From assembly GCA_964563925.1 (NCBI GenBank), contig CAZLZD010000001.1, positions 124,001 to 188,000 of the forward strand: 64,000 bases of DNA, in the 5' to 3' direction. The first letter of the stretch is position 1, and every line of letters begins with the position of its first letter. A model generated the notes under the pieces. The model saw nothing but the letters and a program-made list of their open reading frames with translations, did not search any database and had not been told where the DNA came from. Of this stretch, positions 23,651 to 32,316 are shown piece by piece. The DNA is from JAUILA01 sp964563925 (GTDB lineage Bacteria > Bacteroidota > Bacteroidia > Cytophagales > Cyclobacteriaceae). The translations under genes and the position numbers were made by a program.

Positions 23651-26059
23651 TTAGAGTCCGATTACATATTCCTCATCCGTCAGGTTGAAGTCTGTTACAC
23701 GTACTCCACGCGTATCCAGAGACTCATCGATTTCAGTGAAAAGAGGGTCGAAGCTCGGGATAGGATCGACAAACCTGTAATCAGTGACCCTGAGATCCGA
23801 TTTTTTTCCGTTCAGCGTGACATTCTCCAGCTCAAATCCATGCAGGACCAGCCGGTGTTTCTTAAATCGGCTACCGAATATGCCTTCTTTCCTGCTGAAA
23901 GTAAGTGTTTTCGTCTCAGGATCATACGATATCACCCGTTTACAGAATTCATCAGACTCATTCTGGAACGTTTCCCCGTCATCCTCATAATAGACAAAAT
24001 CGTTCGGATTTGATCCTTTGAACACGTGAATCTCCAGGGTATCACCGAGTTCTTTTGTGCTGTTGCCTATTTCCGGGCAAACCGGCAGAATGGCGCTTCC
24101 CTTTACATACAAGGGTAATTTATTGATCGCGCAGTCTACATACAGGGTTTGACCACCGGTGTGAAGTTTATTGCTGAAGAAATCATACCATTCACCGGCG
24201 GGCAGGTACACTTTGGTGATCTCACGGGTACTTTCATGGGGTGCGACCAGAATGCTCTGTCCGTATAGGTATTGATTTTCAAAGCGCGGGTCATAAACCT
24301 CCGGATCATGGGGATGTTCAAGGACAAGGCTTCTGGATACCGGCATTCCGGTCTGTGTGCTTTCGTAAAACGTACTGTACAGGTACATCAGTAGCTTATA
24401 GCGTAACCTGATGTAGTTCCGGGAGACTTCTTCCACTTCCTCACCGAATGCCCAGGGCTCGGAGTCACGGGAGTTAACCATGGAATGGCCCCGGAAAAAG
24501 GGAGAGAATGCACCGGCCTGTATCCAGCGGGCAAAAAGGTGTTCACTGGCATTACCTACAAATCCGCCTACATCGTAACCTGCATAGGCCACGCCCGACA
24601 GTCCCATGCTGTTGACCAGGCGTATTCCCAGCAGCATATGTTCATCACTTGCCACATTGTCACCGGTCCATACCGCGGCATAACGCTGGATGCCCGCATA
24701 AGCCGAACGGGTAAGGTTAAAGGGGCGCTTGTTCATGAGGGTGCTTGTTCCTTCGTACGTGCTTCGGGACATGCAAAGGCCATATACGTTGCGGCCCTTT
24801 CGCATGGTGTCGGTGTTGCCGTCAAAATCAACCAGCAGGTTTTCCGGGAGCATTTGACCCCAGGTGGCAATCTCGTTCATATCGTTCCAAAATCCGTCCA
24901 CACCCAGGTTTGTATAGTAGGGAAATTGATTTTTCCACCATTCACGGGCTTCCGGATTGGTAAAGTCCGGGAAGTGGCACCAGCCGGGCCACACTTCACC
25001 CTGGTATAATTCTCCATCCGGATATTTAATGAATACATCGTTTTCCACCCCTGATTCGTAGGGTTCATATCCTTTCTCCACCTTTATGCCCGGGTCACAC
25101 ATGACAACGATATGGAAATTATTGTCTTTCAGGTGGCGGATCAATCCGGCCGGATCGGGGAATCGCTTAGGATCCCAGGAGAATATCTTGTACTTGTCCA
25201 TGTAATGGATATCCAGTACGATGGCATCGGCTGGTATCTCCTTGCTGCGGAACGTATCCGCCACCGTGACTACTTCCGCATCAGGATAATAGCTGTAGCG
25301 GCACTGCTGATAGCCAAGCCCCCAGAGAGGAGGCATCTTCATGCGGCCGGTCAGCCAGGTATAGGCCTCCAGTATGGAAGGCACGTCCCCGCCGCCATGG
25401 ATGAAATAATAGTTCATATCACCCTGATCGGCACTGAAGCTGCTGAAACGGTGGTTGGAGGCTCCGAAATTAAAAAAGGTCTTATGCGAATTGTCCATAA
25501 ACAGGCCATATGATGTCCCGTTATGGATACCGATGTAGAAAGGTATGGAGCAATAGAGCGGATCAGAACCAGGTCCGTACGCGAAATTATCGGTATTCCA
25601 GTTCTGGTACCCCTGGCCCCGGCGGTCAAGCGGACCCACCTTTTCACCCAGGCCTACAAACCGTTCGTCTTCCTGCATGGTTTTGTAGGCCGTGACCTGT
25701 TCGCCTATCCAGGAAACCCCCAGTCCCTTCTCATCCTGGTTCAGCACCATTCCGTTACGATCCGTAAAGGTGATTTCACAGGTTTCCCGGTCAAGTATAA
25801 GTTGTTGACTATTAGTCCTTAATGTTATTTCACCTGAAGTTTCATTTAAGTCAAATGACTGGTTTCCGGGTGAGGCAGTCACTGCGTAGGAATGGGTATC
25901 AAGTTCATCCCGGGTCATATGTACCCTGATCACCTGATCGCTGTAGACGGTAACCCGCAGGGATATACCGTTTTCAGTGGTACCGGAAAAACCATATTCA
26001 GAACGACTGAATGATGTCAGCTTTCCAGGCCGGAGGACAATGGATTTATTCTTCGCCAT
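23651..26059 (-). CDS. GH31 alpha-glucosidase
   Basis: An 802-residue glycoside hydrolase family 31 enzyme without a signal peptide, so apparently cytoplasmic. The N-terminal beta-sandwich (about 1-230) is followed by the catalytic barrel with IVLDIHYMDKYKIFSW, the nucleophile Asp in GFWNDMNEIATW, the acid/base Asp in AAVWTGDNVASDEHM, and YDVGGFVGNASEHLFARW. Beta-rich C-terminal domains follow. It releases glucose from the non-reducing end of alpha-glucans or oligosaccharides. Upstream, a CAAACGTTTG palindrome (26142-26151) resembles a LacI-family operator, which would fit control by sugar. The GH13 amylase at 10747-12393 could supply its substrates. Confidence 0.92.
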   Translation of the reverse strand: MAKNKSIVLRPGKLTSFSRSEYGFSGTTENGISLRVTVYSDQVIRVHMTRDELDTHSYAVTASPGNQSFDLNETSGEITLRTNSQQLILDRETCEITFTDRNGMVLNQDEKGLGVSWIGEQVTAYKTMQEDERFVGLGEKVGPLDRRGQGYQNWNTDNFAYGPGSDPLYCSIPFYIGIHNGTSYGLFMDNSHKTFFNFGASNHRFSSFSADQGDMNYYFIHGGGDVPSILEAYTWLTGRMKMPPLWGLGYQQCRYSYYPDAEVVTVADTFRSKEIPADAIVLDIHYMDKYKIFSWDPKRFPDPAGLIRHLKDNNFHIVVMCDPGIKVEKGYEPYESGVENDVFIKYPDGELYQGEVWPGWCHFPDFTNPEAREWWKNQFPYYTNLGVDGFWNDMNEIATWGQMLPENLLVDFDGNTDTMRKGRNVYGLCMSRSTYEGTSTLMNKRPFNLTRSAYAGIQRYAAVWTGDNVASDEHMLLGIRLVNSMGLSGVAYAGYDVGGFVGNASEHLFARWIQAGAFSPFFRGHSMVNSRDSEPWAFGEEVEEVSRNYIRLRYKLLMYLYSTFYESTQTGMPVSRSLVLEHPHDPEVYDPRFENQYLYGQSILVAPHESTREITKVYLPAGEWYDFFSNKLHTGGQTLYVDCAINKLPLYVKGSAILPVCPEIGNSTKELGDTLEIHVFKGSNPNDFVYYEDDGETFQNESDEFCKRVISYDPETKTLTFSRKEGIFGSRFKKHRLVLHGFELENVTLNGKKSDLRVTDYRFVDPIPSFDPLFTEIDESLDTRGVRVTDFNLTDEEYVIGL

Positions 26060-26141
26060 AAGTTGAATACTAACTGGTTGGAGGGCCGAAAATAGGAATA
26101 ATAAACGCTATTACCGGAAAGACACTGGTAAAAAATCACCG

Positions 26142-26159
26142 CAAACGTTTGTGCAAACG
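26142..26159. promoter_or_regulatory. LacI-type operator-like palindrome upstream of the GH31 gene
   Basis: CAAACGTTTG (26142-26151) is a perfect palindrome centred on CG, the usual design of LacI-family operators. A further CAAACG half-site follows at 26154-26159. It lies about 83-100 bases upstream of the alpha-glucosidase ATG and just after the stop of the 26173-26736 gene. Confidence 0.4.
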
Positions 26160-26172
26160 AAATGCGGGGAGG

Positions 26173-26736
26173 CTATCTGCCTGTCTGCAATTCGCCCAGT
26201 TTTTGTTCTATTTCATCCCGCTTTTCTTTCAGTATCTGGATGGCAATCCGGCGGGCCAGGTCTACCTCAACCGAAAGGGGCAATTCGGAATCCTTCATAT
26301 TGACAATCTCGCTCTGAATCTTCTCCACGGGTACTTTGTCGGCAAAGAGATCCCTGACCTTATGAGACTGGGGCAATTCAGCATCTATATGGGTCATCAT
26401 GATGTCAAAGGCCTGCTCTGAGGAACTGATCTCGGCAGCCTGGATTTCCTTCAATCCTTCCAGTACCTCGTCGTTCTTCACTTCCTGCGCAAATGCCAGC
26501 AGCTCTTCGTAGCTCAGCTGGTACTTGTTCATCGCTTCCGGCAGCTTATTTATTTCTGAGTTGACCACTTCACGGGTTTCTGTGATCTTTTTATGATATT
26601 TTTTTGGAATATAGGCGGGAATCTCACCGGTGCTGATGGTATTCGAAACCATCCGGGGAACATACAAGGTGTATCCCAAATAGCCAATTGCGGCCACCGC
26701 CACGAGAATGATCACGAGAATTTTTAACACTTTCAT
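26173..26736 (-). CDS. Single-pass membrane-anchored hypothetical protein
   Basis: A 187-residue protein with one N-terminal membrane helix (VLKILVIILVAVAAIGYLGYTLYV). A mostly helical, charged domain of about 155 residues follows, probably in the periplasm. No known family is recognised; residues 60-180 read as four or five amphipathic helices. It lies upstream of the GH31 gene on the same strand, but an operator-like site between them suggests the GH31 gene has its own promoter. The start faces the divergent histone-deacetylase-like gene 40 bases away. Confidence 0.6.
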   Translation of the reverse strand: MKVLKILVIILVAVAAIGYLGYTLYVPRMVSNTISTGEIPAYIPKKYHKKITETREVVNSEINKLPEAMNKYQLSYEELLAFAQEVKNDEVLEGLKEIQAAEISSSEQAFDIMMTHIDAELPQSHKVRDLFADKVPVEKIQSEIVNMKDSELPLSVEVDLARRIAIQILKEKRDEIEQKLGELQTGR

Positions 26737-26739
26737 GTA

Positions 26740-26769
26740 TTGAGAGTTGTTCTGTCAGAAATAGATTTG
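26740..26769 (+). promoter_or_regulatory. Consensus Bacteroidota promoter, nearly leaderless
   Basis: TTG (26740-26742), a 19-base spacer and TAGATTTG (26762-26769) match the consensus at every defined position. The ATG at 26777 is only seven bases after the box, so the mRNA should have almost no leader. Confidence 0.6.
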
Positions 26770-26776
26770 TGCAACG

Positions 26777-27679
26777 ATGCTAAAGATAGCCTGGACAAAA
26801 GATTATTGCCACAAGTTACCGGAGAATCATCGCTTTCCGATGGTAAAATATGAACTGATACCCGAACAGTTACTACATGAGGGAATAATTTCTCCTGAAA
26901 ATCTTTTTTCACCCAAACTGATCGATGAAAAGGACATTCTCGCCGTGCATGACGCTGAATACTGGGATAAACTCTGGCATTTAACCCTATCCAGGTCCGA
27001 GGAAAGGCGCACCGGGTTTCCGCTTTCAGAACAACTGGTACGCCGTGAAAGGATTATCGGACAGGGGACGCTGGATTGCTCCCTCTTTGCCCTGGAGTAC
27101 GGGGTAGCCATGAATGTGGCAGGAGGGACACACCATGCCTTTACCGACAGGGGAGAAGGGTTTTGCCTGCTCAATGATATTGCCATGGCCGCCAGTTTCA
27201 TGCTTCGCGGCGAGTTTGTGAATCAGGTGCTTGTGGTTGACCTGGATGTGCATCAGGGGAACGGGACGGCCCAGATTTTCCGGGATGATGACAGGGTCTT
27301 TACTTTCAGCATGCACGGACAAAAAAATTATCCACATCAGAAAGAGAAGAGTGATCTCGACGTGGAACTCCCCGACGGTACCGGCGACGAGGAGTATCTT
27401 CAGGCACTGTCCGCGCACCTGCCGGAATTATTCCGAAAGGTAAAACCCGGAATTGTATACTTTCAGTCAGGGGTGGATATTCTTTCTTCAGACAAACTGG
27501 GCAGACTGGGTCTCTCCAGGGAAGGCTGTCGTGAACGCGACCGCATGGTCTTTCAGCACTGTATCCGCCGTAACATTCCGGTGGTTGTTGTTATGGGAGG
27601 GGGTTACTCCCCACATATCAGGGATATCGTGGAAGCCCATGCAAATACCTTCCGGCTTGCTCAGGAACTCTTTTTCTGA
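26777..27679 (+). CDS. Histone deacetylase-like amidohydrolase
   Basis: A 300-residue member of the arginase/deacetylase fold (histone deacetylase and acetoin utilisation AcuC group). Visible are AGGTHHAFTDRGEGFCLLND with the catalytic His pair, VLVVDLDVHQGNGTAQIF with the zinc-binding Asp and His, FQSGVDILSSDKLGRLGLS with a further zinc Asp, and MGGGYSPHI. Bacterial relatives deacetylate polyamines, acetyl-lysine or other amides; the substrate here is unknown. Cytoplasmic. It ends back to back with the SDR gene, with no bases between the stop codons. Confidence 0.9.
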   Translation: MLKIAWTKDYCHKLPENHRFPMVKYELIPEQLLHEGIISPENLFSPKLIDEKDILAVHDAEYWDKLWHLTLSRSEERRTGFPLSEQLVRRERIIGQGTLDCSLFALEYGVAMNVAGGTHHAFTDRGEGFCLLNDIAMAASFMLRGEFVNQVLVVDLDVHQGNGTAQIFRDDDRVFTFSMHGQKNYPHQKEKSDLDVELPDGTGDEEYLQALSAHLPELFRKVKPGIVYFQSGVDILSSDKLGRLGLSREGCRERDRMVFQHCIRRNIPVVVVMGGGYSPHIRDIVEAHANTFRLAQELFF

Positions 27680-28474
27680 TCAGAATACACCCGGTACCGA
27701 ACCGCCGTCCGCTTTTAAAACAGCCCCGTTGGTAGCGGCTGACAGGGGGCTTGCAAGGTAAGTGACCGCCACGGCAATCTCATCGGGTGAGGCAAACCTT
27801 CTGATAAGGGAGGTGGTTCTTTCCTGGTCGAAAAAGTCACGGGCAGATTCTTCAACCGTTTTTCCCGATTTTGCGGCCTGATCTTCAAGAAACCTGGTTG
27901 CGCCTTCTGTCAGCGTGGACCCAGGCATAACCGTGTTCACTGTTACGCTGGTACCGGTAGTCAGCTGGGCCAATCCCCTGGAAAGCGCATGCAGGGCTGT
28001 TTTTGTAGTGCTGTATGCAATAAGGTCGGAGGGAACAAGCCCGGCACATTCGCTTGAAATAAAGATGATCCGTCCGTCATTGCGCGCCAGCATGCCGGGG
28101 AGTGCCACCCTGGATAACCGTACACCGCCCAGTACATTCACTTCAAATAACCGCAGCCAGTCTTCGTCTTCGGTCTTCAAAAAATCGGATGAAGTAAATA
28201 TACCCACGTTATTAATGAGTATATCAATGTGACCGAGCCTGGCGGCGAGGCGGCTGACTTCCCCGGAATCTGAAAAGTCAGCTGCATACCCCTCTATGTT
28301 AACCTCGGGAAATTCCATCCGTAGCGAATCCCTTACCTCATTTACCTTGTTGCTGCTTCTCCCGTTTAGTATGACATTGCACCCTTCACCGGAAAGACTC
28401 CTCGCTACCGCCAATCCGATTCCCGAGGTGGAGCCGCTGATAAATGCTGTTTTACCTTTGAGTTGAAGATCCAT
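27680..28474 (-). CDS. Short-chain dehydrogenase/reductase (SDR)
   Basis: A 264-residue classical SDR with SGSTSGIGLAVARSL at the cofactor site, ILINNVGIF, catalytic Ser in IIFISSECAGL, and YSTTKTALHALSRGLAQ carrying the Tyr and Lys. Arg in NGRSSNKV suggests NADP(H). The ATG at 28474 is preferred over 28522 because it starts the SDR fold and does not overlap the upstream gene. It begins 8 bases after the stop of the phytanoyl-CoA-dioxygenase-like gene, so the two form an operon and may act in the same pathway, which cannot be named. Confidence 0.87.
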   Translation of the reverse strand: MDLQLKGKTAFISGSTSGIGLAVARSLSGEGCNVILNGRSSNKVNEVRDSLRMEFPEVNIEGYAADFSDSGEVSRLAARLGHIDILINNVGIFTSSDFLKTEDEDWLRLFEVNVLGGVRLSRVALPGMLARNDGRIIFISSECAGLVPSDLIAYSTTKTALHALSRGLAQLTTGTSVTVNTVMPGSTLTEGATRFLEDQAAKSGKTVEESARDFFDQERTTSLIRRFASPDEIAVAVTYLASPLSAATNGAVLKADGGSVPGVF

Positions 28475-28481
28475 CCGCCAT

Positions 28482-29450
28482 TTACCAGTTTCGCAGGCCG
28501 AGTAGTTTTTCGCCCAGCTCATTCAATTCGGCCCGTCCGTATTTCTTCTGCTCGCGCTGCAGCGGATCACCGGGAAACGCATACCCTTCCGGAGCGATCC
28601 GTTCCTTCCAGGAGCTGATACGCCACTGCCTCAGCTCCTCATTTTCCTCTTCTGCCGGCATCATCGATATATACTGGGCCACCCGCACTTTATCTGAGTG
28701 ATTCGGCCGTATGCCATGTGGCTGACAGCTATGGAATATCAGCAGGTCGCCTGCCTCCAGTTTGACTTTCACCAGATCATCTTCAAATCCGGTGGTGTCG
28801 GGCTTGAAGTGGTCACGGTCGTCAGGCTGGGACAGTTTCCAGGTATCATAGGTACGGAAAAGTTCAGGGATGCACTGGAATCCGCCCATATTCTCATCGG
28901 TCTGGTCGGAAAGGGCGAGTACGCCCTGCACATTCTGGGGTTTGGTTTCCGGATCATAGTCCCAGTGAATAAACCCTTTATATTCAAAACCGGGACGTAT
29001 CGGGAAATTCAGGTTGGCACGGTCAATGGTCACCCAAAGCTTTTCAGTACCCCATATATCGACAAATGCATCATATACTCGCGGAAATTGCCTGTTGTTC
29101 CACAGGTACTGATTGTTATACACCTCCACCATGCCGGTCCCTGCGAGTTCCTTCATTTTCATTTCACCCATAGGAGGGGTATACCAGGTGGAAGGGTCGT
29201 TTTTGTCTTTTCCTTCAAATTCCCAAAGAAAATCGGCGGTCTCCAAAGCCTGCTCGCGTGGCACCGCATTCCTGATGACGACATAGCCGTTCCTGATCCA
29301 GAAATCCCAGTCTTCCTCACTGAGAACCCGCAAGGGTTTTCCGTCAGACCGGTCATTGAGCATTTTACGGCTGCTGGTCGCAGTGGAAGGATTGCCAGGA
29401 ATGGCTTCGTGATTCTTGTTTGGGTTTAACGTTTTGCTCGTGTTATTCAT
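28482..29450 (-). CDS. Phytanoyl-CoA dioxygenase family oxygenase
   Basis: A 322-residue protein of the Fe(II)/2-oxoglutarate PhyH family. The iron triad appears as His and Asp in FIHWDYDPETKP and the distal His in LLIFHSCQPHGIRPNHSDK; the Arg in KVRVAQY would hold 2-oxoglutarate. The start of the domain (FWIRNGYVVIRNAVPREQA) is typical. It hydroxylates a small molecule at the cost of oxygen and 2-oxoglutarate. ATG codons at 29450 and 29459 are both possible. It shares an operon with the SDR and is divergent from an AraC regulator, so the three may be one catabolic unit. Confidence 0.85.
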   Translation of the reverse strand: MNNTSKTLNPNKNHEAIPGNPSTATSSRKMLNDRSDGKPLRVLSEEDWDFWIRNGYVVIRNAVPREQALETADFLWEFEGKDKNDPSTWYTPPMGEMKMKELAGTGMVEVYNNQYLWNNRQFPRVYDAFVDIWGTEKLWVTIDRANLNFPIRPGFEYKGFIHWDYDPETKPQNVQGVLALSDQTDENMGGFQCIPELFRTYDTWKLSQPDDRDHFKPDTTGFEDDLVKVKLEAGDLLIFHSCQPHGIRPNHSDKVRVAQYISMMPAEEENEELRQWRISSWKERIAPEGYAFPGDPLQREQKKYGRAELNELGEKLLGLRNW

Positions 29451-29493
29451 GGCTTGCATAATTTAAAGGTTATTAATCCCCGGATCATGAAAT

Positions 29494-29501
29494 CAAATAT
29501 A
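29494..29501 (-). promoter_or_regulatory. -7 box for the dioxygenase/SDR operon
   Basis: On the minus strand this reads TATATTTG, a perfect TAnnTTTG match, 43 bases upstream of the ATG at 29450. No TTG is seen at the right spacing, which would fit a promoter needing an activator such as the divergent AraC protein. Confidence 0.4.
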
Positions 29502-29543
29502 GCAACCCTGCGGCCTGGTTGTCTACGCCAATAATGACCTAAG

Positions 29544-29575
29544 TTTGAACAATATTGATATTTAAGTTATCTTTA
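29544..29575 (+). promoter_or_regulatory. Predicted promoter for the AraC-type regulator
   Basis: TTTG (29544-29547), a 20-base spacer and TATCTTTA (29568-29575) fit the Bacteroidota promoter with one mismatch. The ATG is at 29610. Confidence 0.5.
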
Positions 29576-29609
29576 TTTATGAATAATGCAATAATAGGGT
29601 CATAAAACG

Positions 29610-30455
29610 ATGAAGACTGTTCTCGAGGAGATCGTTTCTGATGAAGACAGTTCCTTTCGCCTGATGGTGAACCCGGATCTGAGTGACTTCTTTTTCTGGC
29701 ATTTTCACCCCGAGCTTGAACTTGTCTACCTGGAAGGGGCGGATGGCAATCGTCACGTGGGCGAACATTTTTCGGGCTTCCGGGGAAGTGACCTGGTATT
29801 TATCGGATCATATATTCCTCATCTGAATTTTGATTACGGCATCAAGGTCCCCTATGAAAAATATGTGGTACATATCAAGCCGGGATTTCTGGAGCAGGCT
29901 ATGGAGCATACACCTGAACTTCGTGGAATAAAACGGCTGTTCGAATCGTCTGCGTACGGGGTGGCCTTTGACAAGGAAATACAGTCCCGGGTGGCGCCCA
30001 TGATCAAATCACTGCACCGGCTTGATCGCTTCAGTCAGTTTATCGGCGTCCTTCAGATACTCCGTGAATTAAGTGATCCGCATCATCAAACCTTCCTGCA
30101 TGATTCGCCCTACGAGAATATGTATACCAAGCGCGATACGGACCGCCTGCGAAAGGTTTATGGCTTTGTGGGCCAGCATTACCATCGGCGCATCAGTATT
30201 GACGAGGTTTCTTCCCTGTGCAACCTGACCCGGGAGGCTTTTTGCCGTTATTTTAAGCGAATGACCAGGCTGACCTTCACCTCTTTTGTCAACCATTACC
30301 GCATCGATGTGGCAAAAAAGTTACTGTTGCTTGACCGGAATGTATCAGAGGCATGCTTTGAAAGTGGTTTTGAAAGCCTGTCTTATTTTAACCGGACCTT
30401 TAAAAAGATCACCGGAAAGAACCCATCTTCTTTTCGAAAGGCGGTTATCCGCTGA
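29610..30455 (+). CDS. AraC-family transcriptional regulator with cupin sensor
   Basis: A 281-residue regulator. The N-terminal cupin-like ligand domain includes FFWHFHPELELVYLEG and FRGSDLVFIGSYIPHL. The C-terminal AraC double helix-turn-helix includes ISIDEVSSLCNLTREAFCRY, then VNHYRIDVAKKLLLL, ACFESGFESLSYFNRTFKK and GKNPSSFRK. Such proteins usually sense a sugar or other small molecule and activate the neighbouring operon. It is divergent from the dioxygenase/SDR operon, its most likely target. Its stop codon directly abuts the stop of the convergent hypothetical gene at 30456. Confidence 0.9.
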   Translation: MKTVLEEIVSDEDSSFRLMVNPDLSDFFFWHFHPELELVYLEGADGNRHVGEHFSGFRGSDLVFIGSYIPHLNFDYGIKVPYEKYVVHIKPGFLEQAMEHTPELRGIKRLFESSAYGVAFDKEIQSRVAPMIKSLHRLDRFSQFIGVLQILRELSDPHHQTFLHDSPYENMYTKRDTDRLRKVYGFVGQHYHRRISIDEVSSLCNLTREAFCRYFKRMTRLTFTSFVNHYRIDVAKKLLLLDRNVSEACFESGFESLSYFNRTFKKITGKNPSSFRKAVIR

Positions 30456-30905
30456 TCATTTCCATTTATCAGGTTTACCACTCGCTTTGTCATAATCCAA
30501 TCCTTCTGAAATTTCCGGCCCTTTTTTCGGCCGCTGAAATTCCTGTACCGATCCCTCATACCCCTGGTGCCGGCTTTCTCCGAGGTTTCGCAGCTGTGCA
30601 TTTACCTCCGGGGTGGTTCTCATCGCATAATCTTCCAGGATGACCGACAAGGCTTCTTTCTGTTCGCGCCATTGTTTTTCGGAGAATGAAGGAAAATCTT
30701 CTAAATCACCCTCCAGTCCGGCGGGTTTTTCCCGCTCTGATTGATAAACGAGATCCACAGGTACCGCATGAACGGAGTGTCTGTTTCGGATGACGGCAAA
30801 AGCTTTACCTTTAATGTCGAGCGTTCCCAGGATATGGGAGTCACCTTTATCCGTGGTAATTTTGTCAAATTCATTGCGATAGGTGTGAAAATCTTTGGCT
30901 TTCAT
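30456..30905 (-). CDS. Hypothetical protein downstream of the sensor kinase
   Basis: A 149-residue soluble protein, not recognised. The first 60 residues are predicted mixed beta/alpha (LGTLDIKGKAFAVIRNRHSV), the middle is helical (SEKQWREQKEALSVILEDYA), and the C-terminus is basic and probably disordered. The frame is open to 31022, but upstream Met codons would overlap the kinase gene; the ATG at 30905 (or 30950) is preferred. It lies 55 bases after the kinase stop, so it could be the third gene of the two-component operon. Function unknown. Confidence 0.5.
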   Translation of the reverse strand: MKAKDFHTYRNEFDKITTDKGDSHILGTLDIKGKAFAVIRNRHSVHAVPVDLVYQSEREKPAGLEGDLEDFPSFSEKQWREQKEALSVILEDYAMRTTPEVNAQLRNLGESRHQGYEGSVQEFQRPKKGPEISEGLDYDKASGKPDKWK

Positions 30906-30960
30906 ATCGTTCCCGTTTCTTTCTGTAAGTAAAACGGATGAGGCTTTCATACTGTTCAGC

Positions 30961-32316
30961 CTACATGGATCGGGGGAGTACAATTTCGAATTCTGTTCCC
31001 TGGGTTTCACGGGAGGATACACGGATATCCCCGTGGTGTGCCAGAATAATCTGCCTGCAAATGCTCAGGCCAATACCCGTTCCCCCGTCCTTGGTAGTGA
31101 AGAAGGGAATGAAAATATTCTCCAGCGCCTCCGCGGAAATGCCAGGACCGTTGTCTTTTACGGTCATTATGACCTTTTTCTTTTCCTCCCTGCCATTGAG
31201 GTGTATTTCACCTCCGGAAGAACCAATGGCCTCGGAGGCATTCTTTACCAGGTTGATAAAGACTTGTTCGAGTTGCACCACGTCGGCCTTCACCCTCAAA
31301 CCGGCCTGAACCTCAATGAATAACCGGATATTGCCCGATTCGAGTGCCGGCTTCAGTAACTCCTTGACGGAGACATACAACCCGGATACATCGACGACCT
31401 GGAGATCGGGTTTTGGCAGACGGGTAAATTTACCATACGCCTCCACGAAGCTCACCAGCCGCTTACTTCGTCGTGTTATCGTGAGAAGGCCTTCATAGAG
31501 TTCCTGCCAGTCCTCTGCGGACAGTGATTCAGGGGTTCGCCATTGTTCCGGATCATCGGGGTCCCTCGCTGTTTGTGCCACCGCATCGGCAAGCGTGGCA
31601 ATGGGTATGGCAGAATTCTTTATTTCATGAGTCAGGACGTTGATCAGCTTGATCCATGAATCTGTTTCCCGCGCCTCAAGCTCAGAACGGATATTCTGGA
31701 TCGCAAACAGCTTATACTTGTAGCCATCCAGTACAAGTTCGCGTGCCACTATATTCAGGTTAAGCTGCTGCGTTTCCCGCGAGATACTGAGCATAGCCCT
31801 TTCCCCTGAAGAAATTCGACGAAAAATTTCCTCCAGTTCGGGGTCGGTTTGCCGAAGTGCCGAAATATTGCGCAGGAACGGACGGTTCAGCAGATCCTTG
31901 GCCACCTTGTTGATCAGGGTGATTTCGCCCGAATCGATCCGGAACCCTATAAGTGCCACCCCGACATGTTCCACGATAACCTCCCGGAAAGTCTGGCTGC
32001 TTTCCCTGGACAGACTGATTTCCCGGTATACCTTGTTTATCGTCCGGTATGCTTCGGCCTGCTGAGGGTAATCCCTTTCAATCCGTGCCGGCAAGGCAGT
32101 GGTGAAGTCGTGCTGCGCCACTGCGGTCAGAAAATTTTCCAGGTCCCGTTCCCCTTTCCGGTGTATTCTCAGAATGCTCCAGACAAGAAACACGATAACA
32201 AGGGTCACCCATACCGCAGACAACCAGAAATAGGTATGAAAGGCGATGTAATAGGCGGTGACAGAAAGCACTGCAACAGCCAGTATCCTCCATAGAATTT
32301 GTACCGAGGAGCTCAT
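30961..32316 (-). CDS. Sensor histidine kinase (NtrY/AtoS-like)
   Basis: A 451-residue kinase with two N-terminal membrane helices close together (about residues 8-27 and 30-46), so it has almost no periplasmic sensor. A PAS-like region follows, then the dimerisation/phosphoacceptor helix INVLTHEIKNSAIPIATLAD. The ATPase domain shows NLVKNASEAIG, VKDNGPGIS and GGTGIGLSICRQI. It should phosphorylate the sigma-54 activator whose gene overlaps its start by four bases. The lack of an external domain suggests it senses the membrane itself or a cytoplasmic signal. Confidence 0.92.
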   Translation of the reverse strand: MSSSVQILWRILAVAVLSVTAYYIAFHTYFWLSAVWVTLVIVFLVWSILRIHRKGERDLENFLTAVAQHDFTTALPARIERDYPQQAEAYRTINKVYREISLSRESSQTFREVIVEHVGVALIGFRIDSGEITLINKVAKDLLNRPFLRNISALRQTDPELEEIFRRISSGERAMLSISRETQQLNLNIVARELVLDGYKYKLFAIQNIRSELEARETDSWIKLINVLTHEIKNSAIPIATLADAVAQTARDPDDPEQWRTPESLSAEDWQELYEGLLTITRRSKRLVSFVEAYGKFTRLPKPDLQVVDVSGLYVSVKELLKPALESGNIRLFIEVQAGLRVKADVVQLEQVFINLVKNASEAIGSSGGEIHLNGREEKKKVIMTVKDNGPGISAEALENIFIPFFTTKDGGTGIGLSICRQIILAHHGDIRVSSRETQGTEFEIVLPRSM

